A stretch of DNA of 64,000 bases from Pelagimonas sp050633425 (GTDB taxonomy: Bacteria > Pseudomonadota > Alphaproteobacteria > Rhodobacterales > Rhodobacteraceae), in assembly GCF_050633425.1 (NCBI RefSeq), contig NZ_JBOEGM010000002.1, positions 124,001 through 188,000 of the forward strand. The letters run 5' to 3'. Position 1 is the stretch's first letter; every line of letters starts with the position of its first letter. This document shows, piece after piece, positions 27,017 to 35,527 of the stretch. A model generated the notes under the pieces. That model had not been told where the DNA came from and made no database searches. It saw only the letters and a list, made by a program, of their open reading frames with translations. The position numbers and the translations under genes are program-made.

Positions 27017-27100
27017 TTTGTGATGTACCCAGAGCGATATCTAATGATTGTTTCGAATTCGTTGTAGTTATGCTGCTTAACGCTTGTTTATGACTAAATT

Positions 27101-28324
27101 TTAACCGCGCACCCCTTTGACGCGAGCCAGCTCCTCATTGACACGATTGGAAAACCGCCGATAGCGCCAAAATGGCTGATCTCGATCGCTGCGCCCAAAC
27201 AGCCCGCCGAATTGCTCCCAATAGCCACCTTCTCGGAAATAAACCTTGTGAAAACGGGGGCTTGGGCGAAAAATAAACAGGCTGACAATCGCGCCGTCTT
27301 TGACCATTTTCGCCGCCTCTCGGCGCAGTTTTCGGGCTTGCCAAATTCGCCCGGCAAGCACGCGGCGTGGTGCGTTTGGTCGTCCGCTAAATGCAAGAAA
27401 AGCCGATTTTGCAGCCGAAATGGGCGGTAAATTGATGCAGTCCCGTCTCTGCCCTTCGGCACCGCCATCTTGCAGTTCGCGTAGCAAATTTCGGATCTGA
27501 TCGGCGTTTAATTGCCGGTTTTTGGCAAAGCGAAAGAGCCTCAGGCGCTGTTCTTCGCAAAAGGCAATCCATGCCCGTTCCTGATCCGCCTGCGGGCAGT
27601 ATTTACGCAAGAACAAGCGCTGAGACGCCCCGATCTGGGTCAGATCTTTGGGAACACGCGCGGCGTTGCGCCGTTCACTTTCTGCAAAACCGTGATGCAC
27701 CTGGGCCAATGGAACAATTGCGGTTTTGAACCCAGCTTGGGCAATCCGCATGTTCAGGTCGGTTTCATCAAGGTAGAAATGAAATCCGGGGTCAAAGCCG
27801 CCTTGCTCGGCCAAGACCGTACGGCGAAACGCCATATTGGTGCCTTCGGTCTTGACGGTCTGGCCGGCGGAGACCACCGGAACGGCCGGGGTCATGTCTT
27901 GGAGGATCAGGGAAGAGGCGGTTCCGGTATTGTCGACGGTTCGCGCTTTCCATTGAAAAGAAATACCATTTCGGCCAATGACATAGCCCCCAGATGCCGC
28001 GATATCGGGTGTTTCAAAAGGGGCGCATAAATGTGTGAGCCACAAAGGTTCGGGAACAGCATCATCGTCGATAAACGCGACAATATCGCCCGCGGCCTGT
28101 TCAATGCCCAAATTGCGGGCCGCCGAGATATTTGGCTCATCATATGCGACCAGCTTGATCTTATCGGCATCGGCGCGGGCGCGGGTGATGGCCTGCCCAT
28201 CCGGGCACGCCACAACAATCACTTCAAACGGCGCATAGTCCAGTTGCGCCAATCCTGTCAGGCAGTGTGCCAAGGCCAAAGGGCGGCCCCGGCTGACGAC
28301 CACCACGCTGACGGGCAGGGCCAT
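27101..28324 (-). CDS. Glycosyltransferase family 2 protein
   Basis: A 407-residue protein with a GT-A domain: SVVVVSRGRPLALAHCL at the start, FIDDDAVPEPLWL as the metal-binding site and FHFYLDETDLNMRIAQAGFK as the acceptor/base region (ED-like DETD). The last 150 residues are basic and Arg-rich. It starts 3 bases after the cysQ-like stop, so the two form an operon separate from galU. Sugar specificity is unknown. Confidence 0.88.
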   Translation of the reverse strand: MALPVSVVVVSRGRPLALAHCLTGLAQLDYAPFEVIVVACPDGQAITRARADADKIKLVAYDEPNISAARNLGIEQAAGDIVAFIDDDAVPEPLWLTHLCAPFETPDIAASGGYVIGRNGISFQWKARTVDNTGTASSLILQDMTPAVPVVSAGQTVKTEGTNMAFRRTVLAEQGGFDPGFHFYLDETDLNMRIAQAGFKTAIVPLAQVHHGFAESERRNAARVPKDLTQIGASQRLFLRKYCPQADQERAWIAFCEEQRLRLFRFAKNRQLNADQIRNLLRELQDGGAEGQRRDCINLPPISAAKSAFLAFSGRPNAPRRVLAGRIWQARKLRREAAKMVKDGAIVSLFIFRPSPRFHKVYFREGGYWEQFGGLFGRSDRDQPFWRYRRFSNRVNEELARVKGVRG

Positions 28325-28327
28325 GGA

Positions 28328-29125
28328 TCAGGCCTTTTTCAGCTCAACACCCGGTGCGTAGGCGATAAAGAACGGGTTGGCGAACCCGTCTTTGCCATAG
28401 ACCAGAGGGCTGTGATCGTCGAAACGCACCACCTTGCCACCAGCGCCATGCAAGACGGCCTGACCTGCGGCGGTGTCCCATTCCATGGTGCGACCAACGC
28501 GTGGGTAAAGATCTGCCTCACCTGTGGCAACAAGGCAGAACTTCAAGGAAGAACCGGCGCTTTTGCTGTCTTTGGTGGCATATTTGGCGATGTAATCTTC
28601 GGTCGCCTGATCGCGGTGCGACTTTGAGGCCACAAGCATCAGCGCCGAGTTATCCGGCGTGCTCACCGAAATCGGCTTGGTCTCGCCGGGGGTGTCTTTG
28701 TTGAACGGGCCCATTTCTTCGACAGTAGAGCCATCGGCCAAGGTGTAGAACATCCGTTCGCGGGCCGGGGCATAGACCACACCGCGCACAGGCACACCAT
28801 CTTCGACCAAGGCAATATTCACCGTAAAATCGCCGCGGCGCTTGATGAATTCTTTGGTGCCGTCCAGCGGGTCAACGATCAAAAAGGTTTTTGCATCAAC
28901 CCCGTGGCTGTCCGCTTGCTCCTCAGTCACCAACGCGACATCAGGAAAGGCTGCGCGCAATCCGGCCGAGATCAGCGCATCGGCTGCTTCATCAGCTTCT
29001 GTGACGGGGCTGTCATCGGACTTCACTTTGACGTCGAAATCATCTGCGTTGTAAATCTCCATGATCTTGTCACCGGCCTCTAGGGCCAGCTTGCGGATCA
29101 CTGTTGTCAGATCAGAATAGTCCAC
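28328..29125 (-). CDS. cysQ: 3'(2'),5'-bisphosphate nucleotidase
   Basis: A 265-residue inositol-monophosphatase-fold enzyme: DDSPVTEADEAAD, metal site VDPLDGTKEFIKRRGDFTVN and C-terminal WDTAAGQAVLHGAGG. The KEFIKRRG segment is typical of CysQ rather than inositol phosphatases. It converts PAP, the by-product of PAPS-dependent sulfotransferases, to AMP. The start is taken as the GTG at 29125 because GGAAGGAG lies 8 bases upstream. Its place beside the glycan block with sulfotransferases supports a PAP-clearing role; a general sulfate-assimilation role is equally possible. Confidence 0.9.
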   Translation of the reverse strand: MDYSDLTTVIRKLALEAGDKIMEIYNADDFDVKVKSDDSPVTEADEAADALISAGLRAAFPDVALVTEEQADSHGVDAKTFLIVDPLDGTKEFIKRRGDFTVNIALVEDGVPVRGVVYAPARERMFYTLADGSTVEEMGPFNKDTPGETKPISVSTPDNSALMLVASKSHRDQATEDYIAKYATKDSKSAGSSLKFCLVATGEADLYPRVGRTMEWDTAAGQAVLHGAGGKVVRFDDHSPLVYGKDGFANPFFIAYAPGVELKKA

Positions 29126-29249
29126 GAAAAATGCTCCTTCCCGCAAACCTGCGGGTTTTATTGATTTGAAAGCCTTTGGGTCTTATGGTGGCAATCAACA
29201 AGAAGGGCAAGAATGCCATAATACAGGCCGCGTATCGGAGCAGCGACCC

Positions 29250-30080
29250 ATGTTTCAGATTACCACACCTCGGTCACGGCTGAGTTCCGCGATCTATATT
29301 GCTGAGCTTATCTACCATAATTCGGTCCGCTCAGTGCGCAAATCGCACGGCAACGCCTTTATGGCGATTTTTATGAACATGCTTCAGACCGTCGTCTTTG
29401 TGATGGCCTTCTATGTGATGTTCCAGATTCTGGGTCTTCGCGGCACGGCGCTGCGCGGAGATTTTATGGTCTACATTATGACCGGGATCTTCCTGTATAT
29501 GACCCATTCCAAGACTTTGGGCGCGGTGTCGGGGTCTGAAGGACCCGCCAGCCCGATGATGCAGCACGCGCCGATGAACACGGCGATTGCGATTGCCTCG
29601 GCCATGGTCAGCACGCTCTATATTCAGCTTTTGTCGCTGTTTGCGGTTCTGTTTGTCTATGATGTGGCCTTTGCCCCCGGTGTTCTAAAAGAAATCCACG
29701 ATCCCATTGGCGGTTTGGCGATGATCTTGTTGGCCTGGTTTTCGGGCGCGGCCATTGGCATGATTGTTCTGGCCATTAAGCCCTGGTTCCCAACGCCGGT
29801 CGGCATTCTCTCGACGGTGTATCAGCGTGCCAACATGATCGCATCGGGGAAGATGTTCGTGGCCAACACGTTGCCGCCCTACATGCTGACCATGTTTGAT
29901 TGGAACCCCCTGTTTCATTGTATTGATCAGTCGCGCGGATATGCGTTTCTGGATTACAACCCACGCAACTCAAGCTGGGAATATGCTCTGTATCTGTCGA
30001 TCGTTTTGATCATGATCGGCCTGATGGGCGAATTTTACACCCGCAAACACGCCTCGGCCTCTTGGGGTGCGCGCCGCTGA
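29250..30080 (+). CDS. ABC-2 type exporter permease (KpsM-like)
   Basis: A 276-residue membrane protein with about six predicted helices (AIFMNMLQTVVFVMAFYVMF; MILLAWFSGAAIGMIVLA; YALYLSIVLIMIGLMG), the layout of polysaccharide/polyol-phosphate ABC-2 permeases. Its substrate could be the glycan made by the adjoining block. No ATPase gene is next to it, so the partner must be elsewhere. The ATG at 29250 (MFQITTPRSRL) is chosen as the common N-terminus; the ribosome site is weak. Confidence 0.83.
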   Translation: MFQITTPRSRLSSAIYIAELIYHNSVRSVRKSHGNAFMAIFMNMLQTVVFVMAFYVMFQILGLRGTALRGDFMVYIMTGIFLYMTHSKTLGAVSGSEGPASPMMQHAPMNTAIAIASAMVSTLYIQLLSLFAVLFVYDVAFAPGVLKEIHDPIGGLAMILLAWFSGAAIGMIVLAIKPWFPTPVGILSTVYQRANMIASGKMFVANTLPPYMLTMFDWNPLFHCIDQSRGYAFLDYNPRNSSWEYALYLSIVLIMIGLMGEFYTRKHASASWGARR

Positions 30081-30189
30081 CCCCAAGCGGTGGGATTCCT
30101 GACTTTGGATCGGTAACCTGAAACGCTACTCTCCTGTGTGATTGAAGGGGTGCGAACGCATGTGCGCACTGTTCCCAAAGGAGATATTG

Positions 30190-30789
30190 ATGCTCATTCG
30201 TGCCTTTGCCGTGCTGCTGGCGACCACTTGCGGAGCCTACGCCGATAATTTGCCTGCGTTGTTTGACGTCACCGGAGTCGCGTCCGATGATACTCTCAAC
30301 GTGCGCACCCGCCCGATGGGCGGGGCCAACATTATCGGGACGTTGGCCTATGATGCCAAGGGTATTGAAGTCATCGAAGAGCAAAGCAATTGGGGGCGCG
30401 TTAATGTTGACGGGGGCACGGGCTGGGCCTCGATGAAATTTCTGAAAATGCAACCGCAGTCATCCTTGCCAGAGGCGCAGAACCTGCGTTGCTTTGGCAC
30501 CGAACCATTCTGGTCGCTCAACATAACTCAGGGCGAAACGGCGGTTTTGTCGACACCCGAAGGCTCGGATCGCGGTTTCATTGTCGGCTCTCTCCAAGCG
30601 GCATCCGCACGACCCGAACCCTATGCGATCCAAGGGGCCGGGCAGGGGGAAAACATCACCGTTGTTGTGAGCAAGGAAATCTGTTCCGATGGGATGTCGG
30701 ACAATTTGTTTGGTCTTGATGGCACCGTGGTCATTGGCGGTTACCTGACCGAGGTATTGTCGGGCTGTTGCACAGTTCAAGTCGACTAA
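30190..30789 (+). CDS. Secreted SH3-domain protein, copy 1
   Basis: A 199-residue exported protein: signal peptide MLIRAFAVLLATTCGAYA, a bacterial SH3 domain (DDTLNVRTRPMGGANIIG, GWASMKFL; about residues 25-85) and a C-terminal domain opening LRCFGTEPFWSLNI with several Cys and ending SGCCTVQVD. The ATG at 30190 follows AAAGGAG. SH3 domains of this type bind peptidoglycan; the C-terminal domain is of unknown function. The next gene is a diverged copy 12 bases downstream. Confidence 0.85.
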   Translation: MLIRAFAVLLATTCGAYADNLPALFDVTGVASDDTLNVRTRPMGGANIIGTLAYDAKGIEVIEEQSNWGRVNVDGGTGWASMKFLKMQPQSSLPEAQNLRCFGTEPFWSLNITQGETAVLSTPEGSDRGFIVGSLQAASARPEPYAIQGAGQGENITVVVSKEICSDGMSDNLFGLDGTVVIGGYLTEVLSGCCTVQVD

Positions 30790-30801
30790 GGAGCCCACAT
30801 T

Positions 30802-31410
30802 ATGTTGAGATTCATCGCAATTTGTCTTTGCTTGGCCGGACCGGCCGTCGCCGCAGATTTCCCGGCACTTTACAATGTCATTGATGTCGCCTCTGACGAT
30901 ACGCTCAATATTCGATCCAAACCGTCGTCCAAGGGCGAAGTGATCGGCGTGTTGGAACACAACGATGCCTATGTTCAGATTGAAGCCTTCGATGCATCCG
31001 GCCGCTGGGCGCAGGTCAGCGCGGGCGAGGCGGGGATGGGCTGGGTCTTTGCGCGTTATTTGCAAGCGGTTCCCGGTGCGACCTTCCCGGACTGGCCCTA
31101 TTTGCAATGCTCAGGGTCAGAAGCGGCATGGTCGCTGCGATATGCCGACGGCGATGGTGTGATGTATCGCGCAGGCTATGAAGGACCGGGACGCCACCTT
31201 GCCTCTGGCCCCATCGTGACCGCTTCGGAAAACACCAAGGCCAAGGCGATTATGGCCAGCGATGGCTCTTTGCATGTCTCGGCTCTGATCGAAAACGCCC
31301 AATGCTGGAGCACGATGATCGACGCGTTTAGCGGTCTCGAAGCCACAGTGTTTGTCACTGGTGAGCAGCAGCAGATGATGCATGGGTGCTGTAGCCTGAT
31401 GGCACCTTAG
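30802..31410 (+). CDS. Secreted SH3-domain protein, copy 2
   Basis: A 202-residue paralogue of the preceding protein with the same order: signal peptide (MLRFIAICLCLAGPAVAA), SH3 core ASDDTLNIRSKPSSKGEVIG, GWVFARYLQ and a C-terminal domain opening LQCSGSEAAWSLRYADG and ending HGCCSLMAP. AAGGAG precedes the ATG. The aligned Cys residues suggest the same disulfide-bonded fold. The pair probably arose by tandem duplication and shares a transcript. It overlaps the convergent alkB gene by 4 bases. Confidence 0.85.
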   Translation: MLRFIAICLCLAGPAVAADFPALYNVIDVASDDTLNIRSKPSSKGEVIGVLEHNDAYVQIEAFDASGRWAQVSAGEAGMGWVFARYLQAVPGATFPDWPYLQCSGSEAAWSLRYADGDGVMYRAGYEGPGRHLASGPIVTASENTKAKAIMASDGSLHVSALIENAQCWSTMIDAFSGLEATVFVTGEQQQMMHGCCSLMAP

Positions 31411-32036
31411 GTTACGACCCGCAGCGTCAGATTGATCCGCCCGCCCTGTGGCAGCAGGGTGGAGGACCCAAAGCGCAGCCGATCCACGCCGTGATAGGCC
31501 AACCGGGCCTCCCCTCCCATCACAACGACATCGCCTGATTTTAACCAGATCGACTCGGTTTTCCCGCCGCGTTCAACATTGCCCATGCGAAACAAGGCGT
31601 CGTCGCCCAGGCTGATCGACACCACTGGATAGTCGAAATTTGCCTCATCTCGATCTTGATGCATCCCCATGCGCGCGTCTTGCCCATACCAGTTGATCAA
31701 ACAGCATTCCGGGTCGCGTTTTGGGAGAAGTTGACAGCTTTCAACTTTATACCAAATTTTAAGGATTGAGGCCGGAATGGCGGGCCAACGGGCACCATTT
31801 GGATGCGCTGCCTCATACCGGTATCCCCGCCGATCACTGATCCAACCAAAGTCACCAGCGGCACTCATACGCACCGACATGGGTTTGCCACGCGATGTCA
31901 CCGGTTGCAGCAATGGCGCGGATTTCAACACCTGCCGCAATTCTTCCACCAGCGATTCTTGTTCCCTTCGGGCAAGCAAACCGGAATGGATGACAAAGCC
32001 TTTTTGGCGAATTGGTGGTAAATTTGCGCGTTCCAT
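31407..32036 (-). CDS. alkB: Alkylated DNA repair dioxygenase
   Basis: A 209-residue Fe(II)/2-oxoglutarate dioxygenase: iron ligands HQDRDE (His-x-Asp) and YHGVDR (distal His), with RINLTLR supplying the Arg that binds 2-oxoglutarate. WYGQDARMGMH is the family's conserved core. It removes N1-methyladenine and N3-methylcytosine. The ATG at 32036 gives the usual length; it is divergent from dnaK. Confidence 0.93.
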   Translation of the reverse strand: MERANLPPIRQKGFVIHSGLLARREQESLVEELRQVLKSAPLLQPVTSRGKPMSVRMSAAGDFGWISDRRGYRYEAAHPNGARWPAIPASILKIWYKVESCQLLPKRDPECCLINWYGQDARMGMHQDRDEANFDYPVVSISLGDDALFRMGNVERGGKTESIWLKSGDVVVMGGEARLAYHGVDRLRFGSSTLLPQGGRINLTLRVVT

Positions 32037-32101
32037 AGCTCTTTCTTTCGCGATTCCTAACGTTAGCCAAGCAATTCTGCGCATTTGGCTGTGCGCAGGT
32101 G

Positions 32102-32133
32102 CTTGCACGGGCAAATGCGGCTCCTTATATACC
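32102..32133 (+). promoter_or_regulatory. Heat-shock (RpoH-type) promoter of dnaK
   Basis: CTTG (32102-32105), an 18-base spacer, then CTTATATACC (32124-32133). This matches the alphaproteobacterial heat-shock consensus CTTG-N17/18-CyTATnTnnG except for the last base. It would start transcription about 100 bases ahead of the dnaK ATG. Confidence 0.65.
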
Positions 32134-32242
32134 CTCCGAACGCGCCGGATCCGGCCGGACCGGCGTTCCTGCCATACGGGGTGTCGGATGCCGCTACGGG
32201 TCCAGCGCAACGTGATATCGCCTGTTAAGAAAGGGATCGAAC

Positions 32243-34168
32243 ATGGGTAAAGTGATCGGTATCGACCTCGGTACAACGAACTCTTGTGTTGCCATCATGG
32301 ATGGCTCAGCCGCCCGCGTCATTGAAAACGCAGAGGGCGCGCGCACAACACCATCTATTGTCGCATTTACTGACGACGAACGTCTTGTTGGTCAGCCAGC
32401 CAAACGTCAGGCTGTCACCAACCCAGAGGCCACCGTTTTCGCGGTCAAGCGTCTGATTGGTCGTCGCGTCACTGATGCAGAAGTCACCAAAGATCAGGAC
32501 ATCGTTCCATACGCTATCGTTGATGGCGGCAATGGCGATGCTTGGGTGCAAGCCAAGGGTGAGAAATACTCCCCATCGCAAATCTCGGCCTTTATTCTCG
32601 GCAAGATGAAAGAAACCGCTGAGAGCTATCTTGGCGAAGAAGTCACACAGGCGGTTATCACCGTGCCTGCGTACTTTAACGATGCTCAGCGTCAGGCCAC
32701 CAAAGATGCCGGTAAAATCGCCGGTCTCGAAGTGCTGCGGATCATCAACGAACCAACAGCGGCTGCGCTGGCTTATGGTCTCGACAAGAAAGAAAGCAAA
32801 ACCATCGCGGTCTATGACCTTGGTGGCGGCACGTTCGATGTGACCATTCTGGAAATCGACGACGGTCTGTTCGAAGTGAAATCGACCAACGGCGACACCT
32901 TCCTTGGCGGTGAAGACTTTGACATGCGCATCGTCAACTACCTCGCGGACCAGTTCAAGAAAGAGCATGGCGCCGATCTGACCAAAGACAAAATGGCCCT
33001 GCAGCGTCTCAAAGAAGCCGCTGAAAAAGCCAAGATCGAACTGTCTTCGGCCACTCAGACCGAGATCAACCAGCCGTTCATCACCATGGACCCGGCCACA
33101 GGCGCACCTTTGCACCTGGTTGTGAAACTGACACGTGCCAAGCTGGAAAGCCTTGTGGGCGATCTGGTCAAAGCCTCTATCAAGCCTTGCCAGGCTGCGT
33201 TGAAAGACGCGGGCCTAACCACGGCTGACATCGACGAAGTTGTTCTGGTTGGCGGTCAGACCCGTATGCCACGCGTCTTTGATGAAGTGACCAAGTTCTT
33301 TGGCAAAGAGCCGCACAAGGGTGTGAACCCTGACGAAGTTGTTGCCATGGGCGCGGCCATTCAGGCCGGTGTTCTGCAGGGTGACGTCAAAGACGTTGTT
33401 CTGTTGGACGTAACACCTCTGAGCTTGGGTATCGAAACTCTGGGCGGTGTCTTCACCCGTCTGATCGACCGCAACACCACCATCCCGACGAAAAAGTCTC
33501 AGGTCTTCTCGACCGCCGAAGACAACCAGTCGGCTGTGACCATCCGGGTTTTCCAGGGTGAGCGCGAGATGGCGGCTGACAACAAAATGCTCGGTCAGTT
33601 CAACCTCGAAGACATTCCTCCGTCGCCACGCGGCATGCCACAGATCGAAGTGACCTTTGACATTGACGCCAACGGCATCGTGTCCGTGGGCGCCAAGGAC
33701 AAGGCAACCGGCAAAGAGCAGCAGATCACAATCCAAGCATCTGGCGGTCTGTCGGATGAGGACATCGAAAAGATGGTTCAAGAGGCGGAAGACAACGCCG
33801 AGGCCGACAAAGAGCGCAAAGAGCTCGTCGAGGCCCGCAACCAAGCCGAGAGCCTTGTGCATTCTACCGAGAAATCGGTCGAAGAGCATGGCGACAAGGT
33901 TGATCCGTCCACTGTTGAGGCGATCGAACTGGCCGTTGCGGCGCTCAAGGATGACCTTGAGAAAGACGATATCAGCGCGGACAAGCTCAAAGGTGGCATT
34001 CAGAACGTCACCGAGGTTGCGATGCGTCTTGGCGAAGCGATCTACAAAGCCCAAGCCGAAGAAGCAGGCGAAGAGCCCGCGGCTGCGGATGCTGAAGGTC
34101 CTGCCGGTGCCGACGATGATATCGTTGATGCCGACTTCGAAGATCTGGGTGATGACAAGCGTGGCTAA
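32243..34168 (+). CDS. dnaK: Molecular chaperone DnaK (Hsp70)
   Basis: A 641-residue full-length Hsp70: nucleotide-binding domain with IGIDLGTTNSCVAIMDG, VYDLGGGTFDVTILEI and VVLVGGQTRMP; substrate-binding domain with VTPLSLGIETLGGV; alpha-helical lid; acidic C-terminal tail ending DADFEDLGDDKRG. It works with DnaJ (next gene) and GrpE. A heat-shock type promoter precedes it and an intrinsic terminator separates it from dnaJ. Confidence 0.98.
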   Translation: MGKVIGIDLGTTNSCVAIMDGSAARVIENAEGARTTPSIVAFTDDERLVGQPAKRQAVTNPEATVFAVKRLIGRRVTDAEVTKDQDIVPYAIVDGGNGDAWVQAKGEKYSPSQISAFILGKMKETAESYLGEEVTQAVITVPAYFNDAQRQATKDAGKIAGLEVLRIINEPTAAALAYGLDKKESKTIAVYDLGGGTFDVTILEIDDGLFEVKSTNGDTFLGGEDFDMRIVNYLADQFKKEHGADLTKDKMALQRLKEAAEKAKIELSSATQTEINQPFITMDPATGAPLHLVVKLTRAKLESLVGDLVKASIKPCQAALKDAGLTTADIDEVVLVGGQTRMPRVFDEVTKFFGKEPHKGVNPDEVVAMGAAIQAGVLQGDVKDVVLLDVTPLSLGIETLGGVFTRLIDRNTTIPTKKSQVFSTAEDNQSAVTIRVFQGEREMAADNKMLGQFNLEDIPPSPRGMPQIEVTFDIDANGIVSVGAKDKATGKEQQITIQASGGLSDEDIEKMVQEAEDNAEADKERKELVEARNQAESLVHSTEKSVEEHGDKVDPSTVEAIELAVAALKDDLEKDDISADKLKGGIQNVTEVAMRLGEAIYKAQAEEAGEEPAAADAEGPAGADDDIVDADFEDLGDDKRG

Positions 34169-34191
34169 GGCCGGTTTGTGACACTGATCGG

Positions 34192-34228
34192 GGGCCGGTC
34201 CGGGTACCGGACTGGCCCTTTTCCTTTC
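34192..34228 (+). terminator. Terminator between dnaK and dnaJ
   Basis: GGGCC-g-GTCCGG pairs with CCGGAC-t-GGCCC around GTA (34192-34218), then TTTTCCTTTC. Read-through would be needed for dnaJ, so it should lower DnaJ output relative to DnaK. Confidence 0.8.
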
Positions 34229-34246
34229 CTGGAAAGGAGGACGTAG

Positions 34247-35407
34247 ATGTCCAAAAGTGATTATTATGATCTGCTTGGTGCCGCCAAAGGTGCCTCTGCG
34301 GATGAGCTCAAGAAAGCCTATCGCAAGAAGGCCAAAGAACTGCACCCGGACCGTAACTCGGACAACCCGAATGCAGAAGCTCAGTTCAAAGAGATCAACG
34401 AGGCCTATGACGTCCTCAAAGATCCTGAGAAAAAAGCAGCCTATGACCGCTATGGTCATGCTGCGTTTGAAGGTGGCATGGGTGGCGGCGGCGGCCGTCC
34501 CGGTGGCGGTTTCGGCGGTGGCGGACCCGGCGATTTCGGCAGCGCGTTTTCGGATGTGTTCGACGATCTGTTCGGCGATTTCATGGGTGGGCAGCGCGGC
34601 GGCGGCGGACGGCAACGGGCCTCTCGCGGGGCCGATCTGCGCTATAACCTGCGGATAACGCTCGAAGATGCCTTTGCTGGCATGCAGAAAACGCTGAATG
34701 TCCCGACATCGGTTCAATGCGGCGAGTGTGACGGATCAGGCGCTGAAGGCGGCGCGGAGCCAACCACCTGCCCAACCTGTTCTGGCATGGGCAAGGTGCG
34801 GGCAACGCAGGGCTTTTTCACGGTTGAGCGGACCTGCCCAACCTGTTCCGGTCTTGGCCAAATCATCAAGAACCCATGTAAGGCCTGCGGCGGCAATGGC
34901 CGTGTTCAAAAAGAGCGCGCCTTGTCGGTCAACATCCCGGCCGGTGTCGAAACCGGGACGCGTATTCGTCTTGCTGGTGAAGGTGAAGCTGGGATGCGGG
35001 GTGGCCCTCCGGGCGATCTCTATATCTTCATCGAAGTTGACGAGCACAAGATTTTCGAGCGCGAAGGTGGCGAATTGCATTGTCGCGTGCCCGTGTCGAT
35101 GACCTCTGCGGCTTTGGGTGGCGACATTGAAGTGCCGACAATTGATGGTGGACGTTCGCGCGTCAAAATCCCATCAGGAAGCCAGTCTGGCCGTCAAATG
35201 CGCCTGCGTGGCAAAGGTATGCCCGCGCTGCGCGGAGGCGGTGTTGGGGATATGTTCATTGAACTGGCCGTTGAAACGCCAGTGAACTTGACCTCACGCC
35301 AGAAGGAACTCTTGAAAGAGTTTGAAGGGCTTGCGGAGGATAACAACCCCGAAAGCTCAAGCTTTTTCTCGTCGGTCAAAAGCTTCTGGGACGCCATGAA
35401 GGGGTAA
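34247..35407 (+). CDS. dnaJ: Chaperone DnaJ (Hsp40)
   Basis: A 386-residue type I Hsp40: J domain with HPD in KELHPDRNSD (residues about 5-70), a Gly/Phe-rich linker, four zinc-binding repeats (CGECDGSG, CPTCSGMG, CPTCSGLG, CKACGGNG) and two C-terminal beta domains. It stimulates DnaK ATPase and delivers substrates. GAAAGGAGGACG before the ATG is a strong ribosome site. A terminator follows at 35436. Confidence 0.97.
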   Translation: MSKSDYYDLLGAAKGASADELKKAYRKKAKELHPDRNSDNPNAEAQFKEINEAYDVLKDPEKKAAYDRYGHAAFEGGMGGGGGRPGGGFGGGGPGDFGSAFSDVFDDLFGDFMGGQRGGGGRQRASRGADLRYNLRITLEDAFAGMQKTLNVPTSVQCGECDGSGAEGGAEPTTCPTCSGMGKVRATQGFFTVERTCPTCSGLGQIIKNPCKACGGNGRVQKERALSVNIPAGVETGTRIRLAGEGEAGMRGGPPGDLYIFIEVDEHKIFEREGGELHCRVPVSMTSAALGGDIEVPTIDGGRSRVKIPSGSQSGRQMRLRGKGMPALRGGGVGDMFIELAVETPVNLTSRQKELLKEFEGLAEDNNPESSSFFSSVKSFWDAMKG

Positions 35408-35435
35408 CCCCCGGCCCGGCACGTGACCCTAAAAG

Positions 35436-35463
35436 ACGGCATCCTTTTGGGTGCCGTTTTTTT
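35436..35463 (+). terminator. Terminator of dnaJ
   Basis: ACGGCATCC pairs with GGGTGCCGT across TTTT (one G-T pair) and is followed by TTTTTTT. It lies inside an upstream in-frame extension of radC, which argues that radC starts later, at 35528. Confidence 0.85.
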
Positions 35464-35527
35464 ATGGATGTGGGAACAGCTTGGCAACATTAACGCCTTG
35501 TTCACCAAGACACGTCACCCTCGCATC

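Noticed and set aside
34480..34620. Glycine-codon rich repeat-like tract
   Set aside because: It is the Gly/Phe linker of DnaJ, not a DNA repeat element.
33215..34717. 500-codon open frame on the reverse strand across dnaK and dnaJ
   Set aside because: It is antisense to two certain chaperone genes, its product has no recognisable motif, and it crosses the dnaK-dnaJ terminator. It arises from codon bias.
35423..35527. N-terminal extension of RadC
   Set aside because: It would encode across the dnaJ terminator and lacks a ribosome site.
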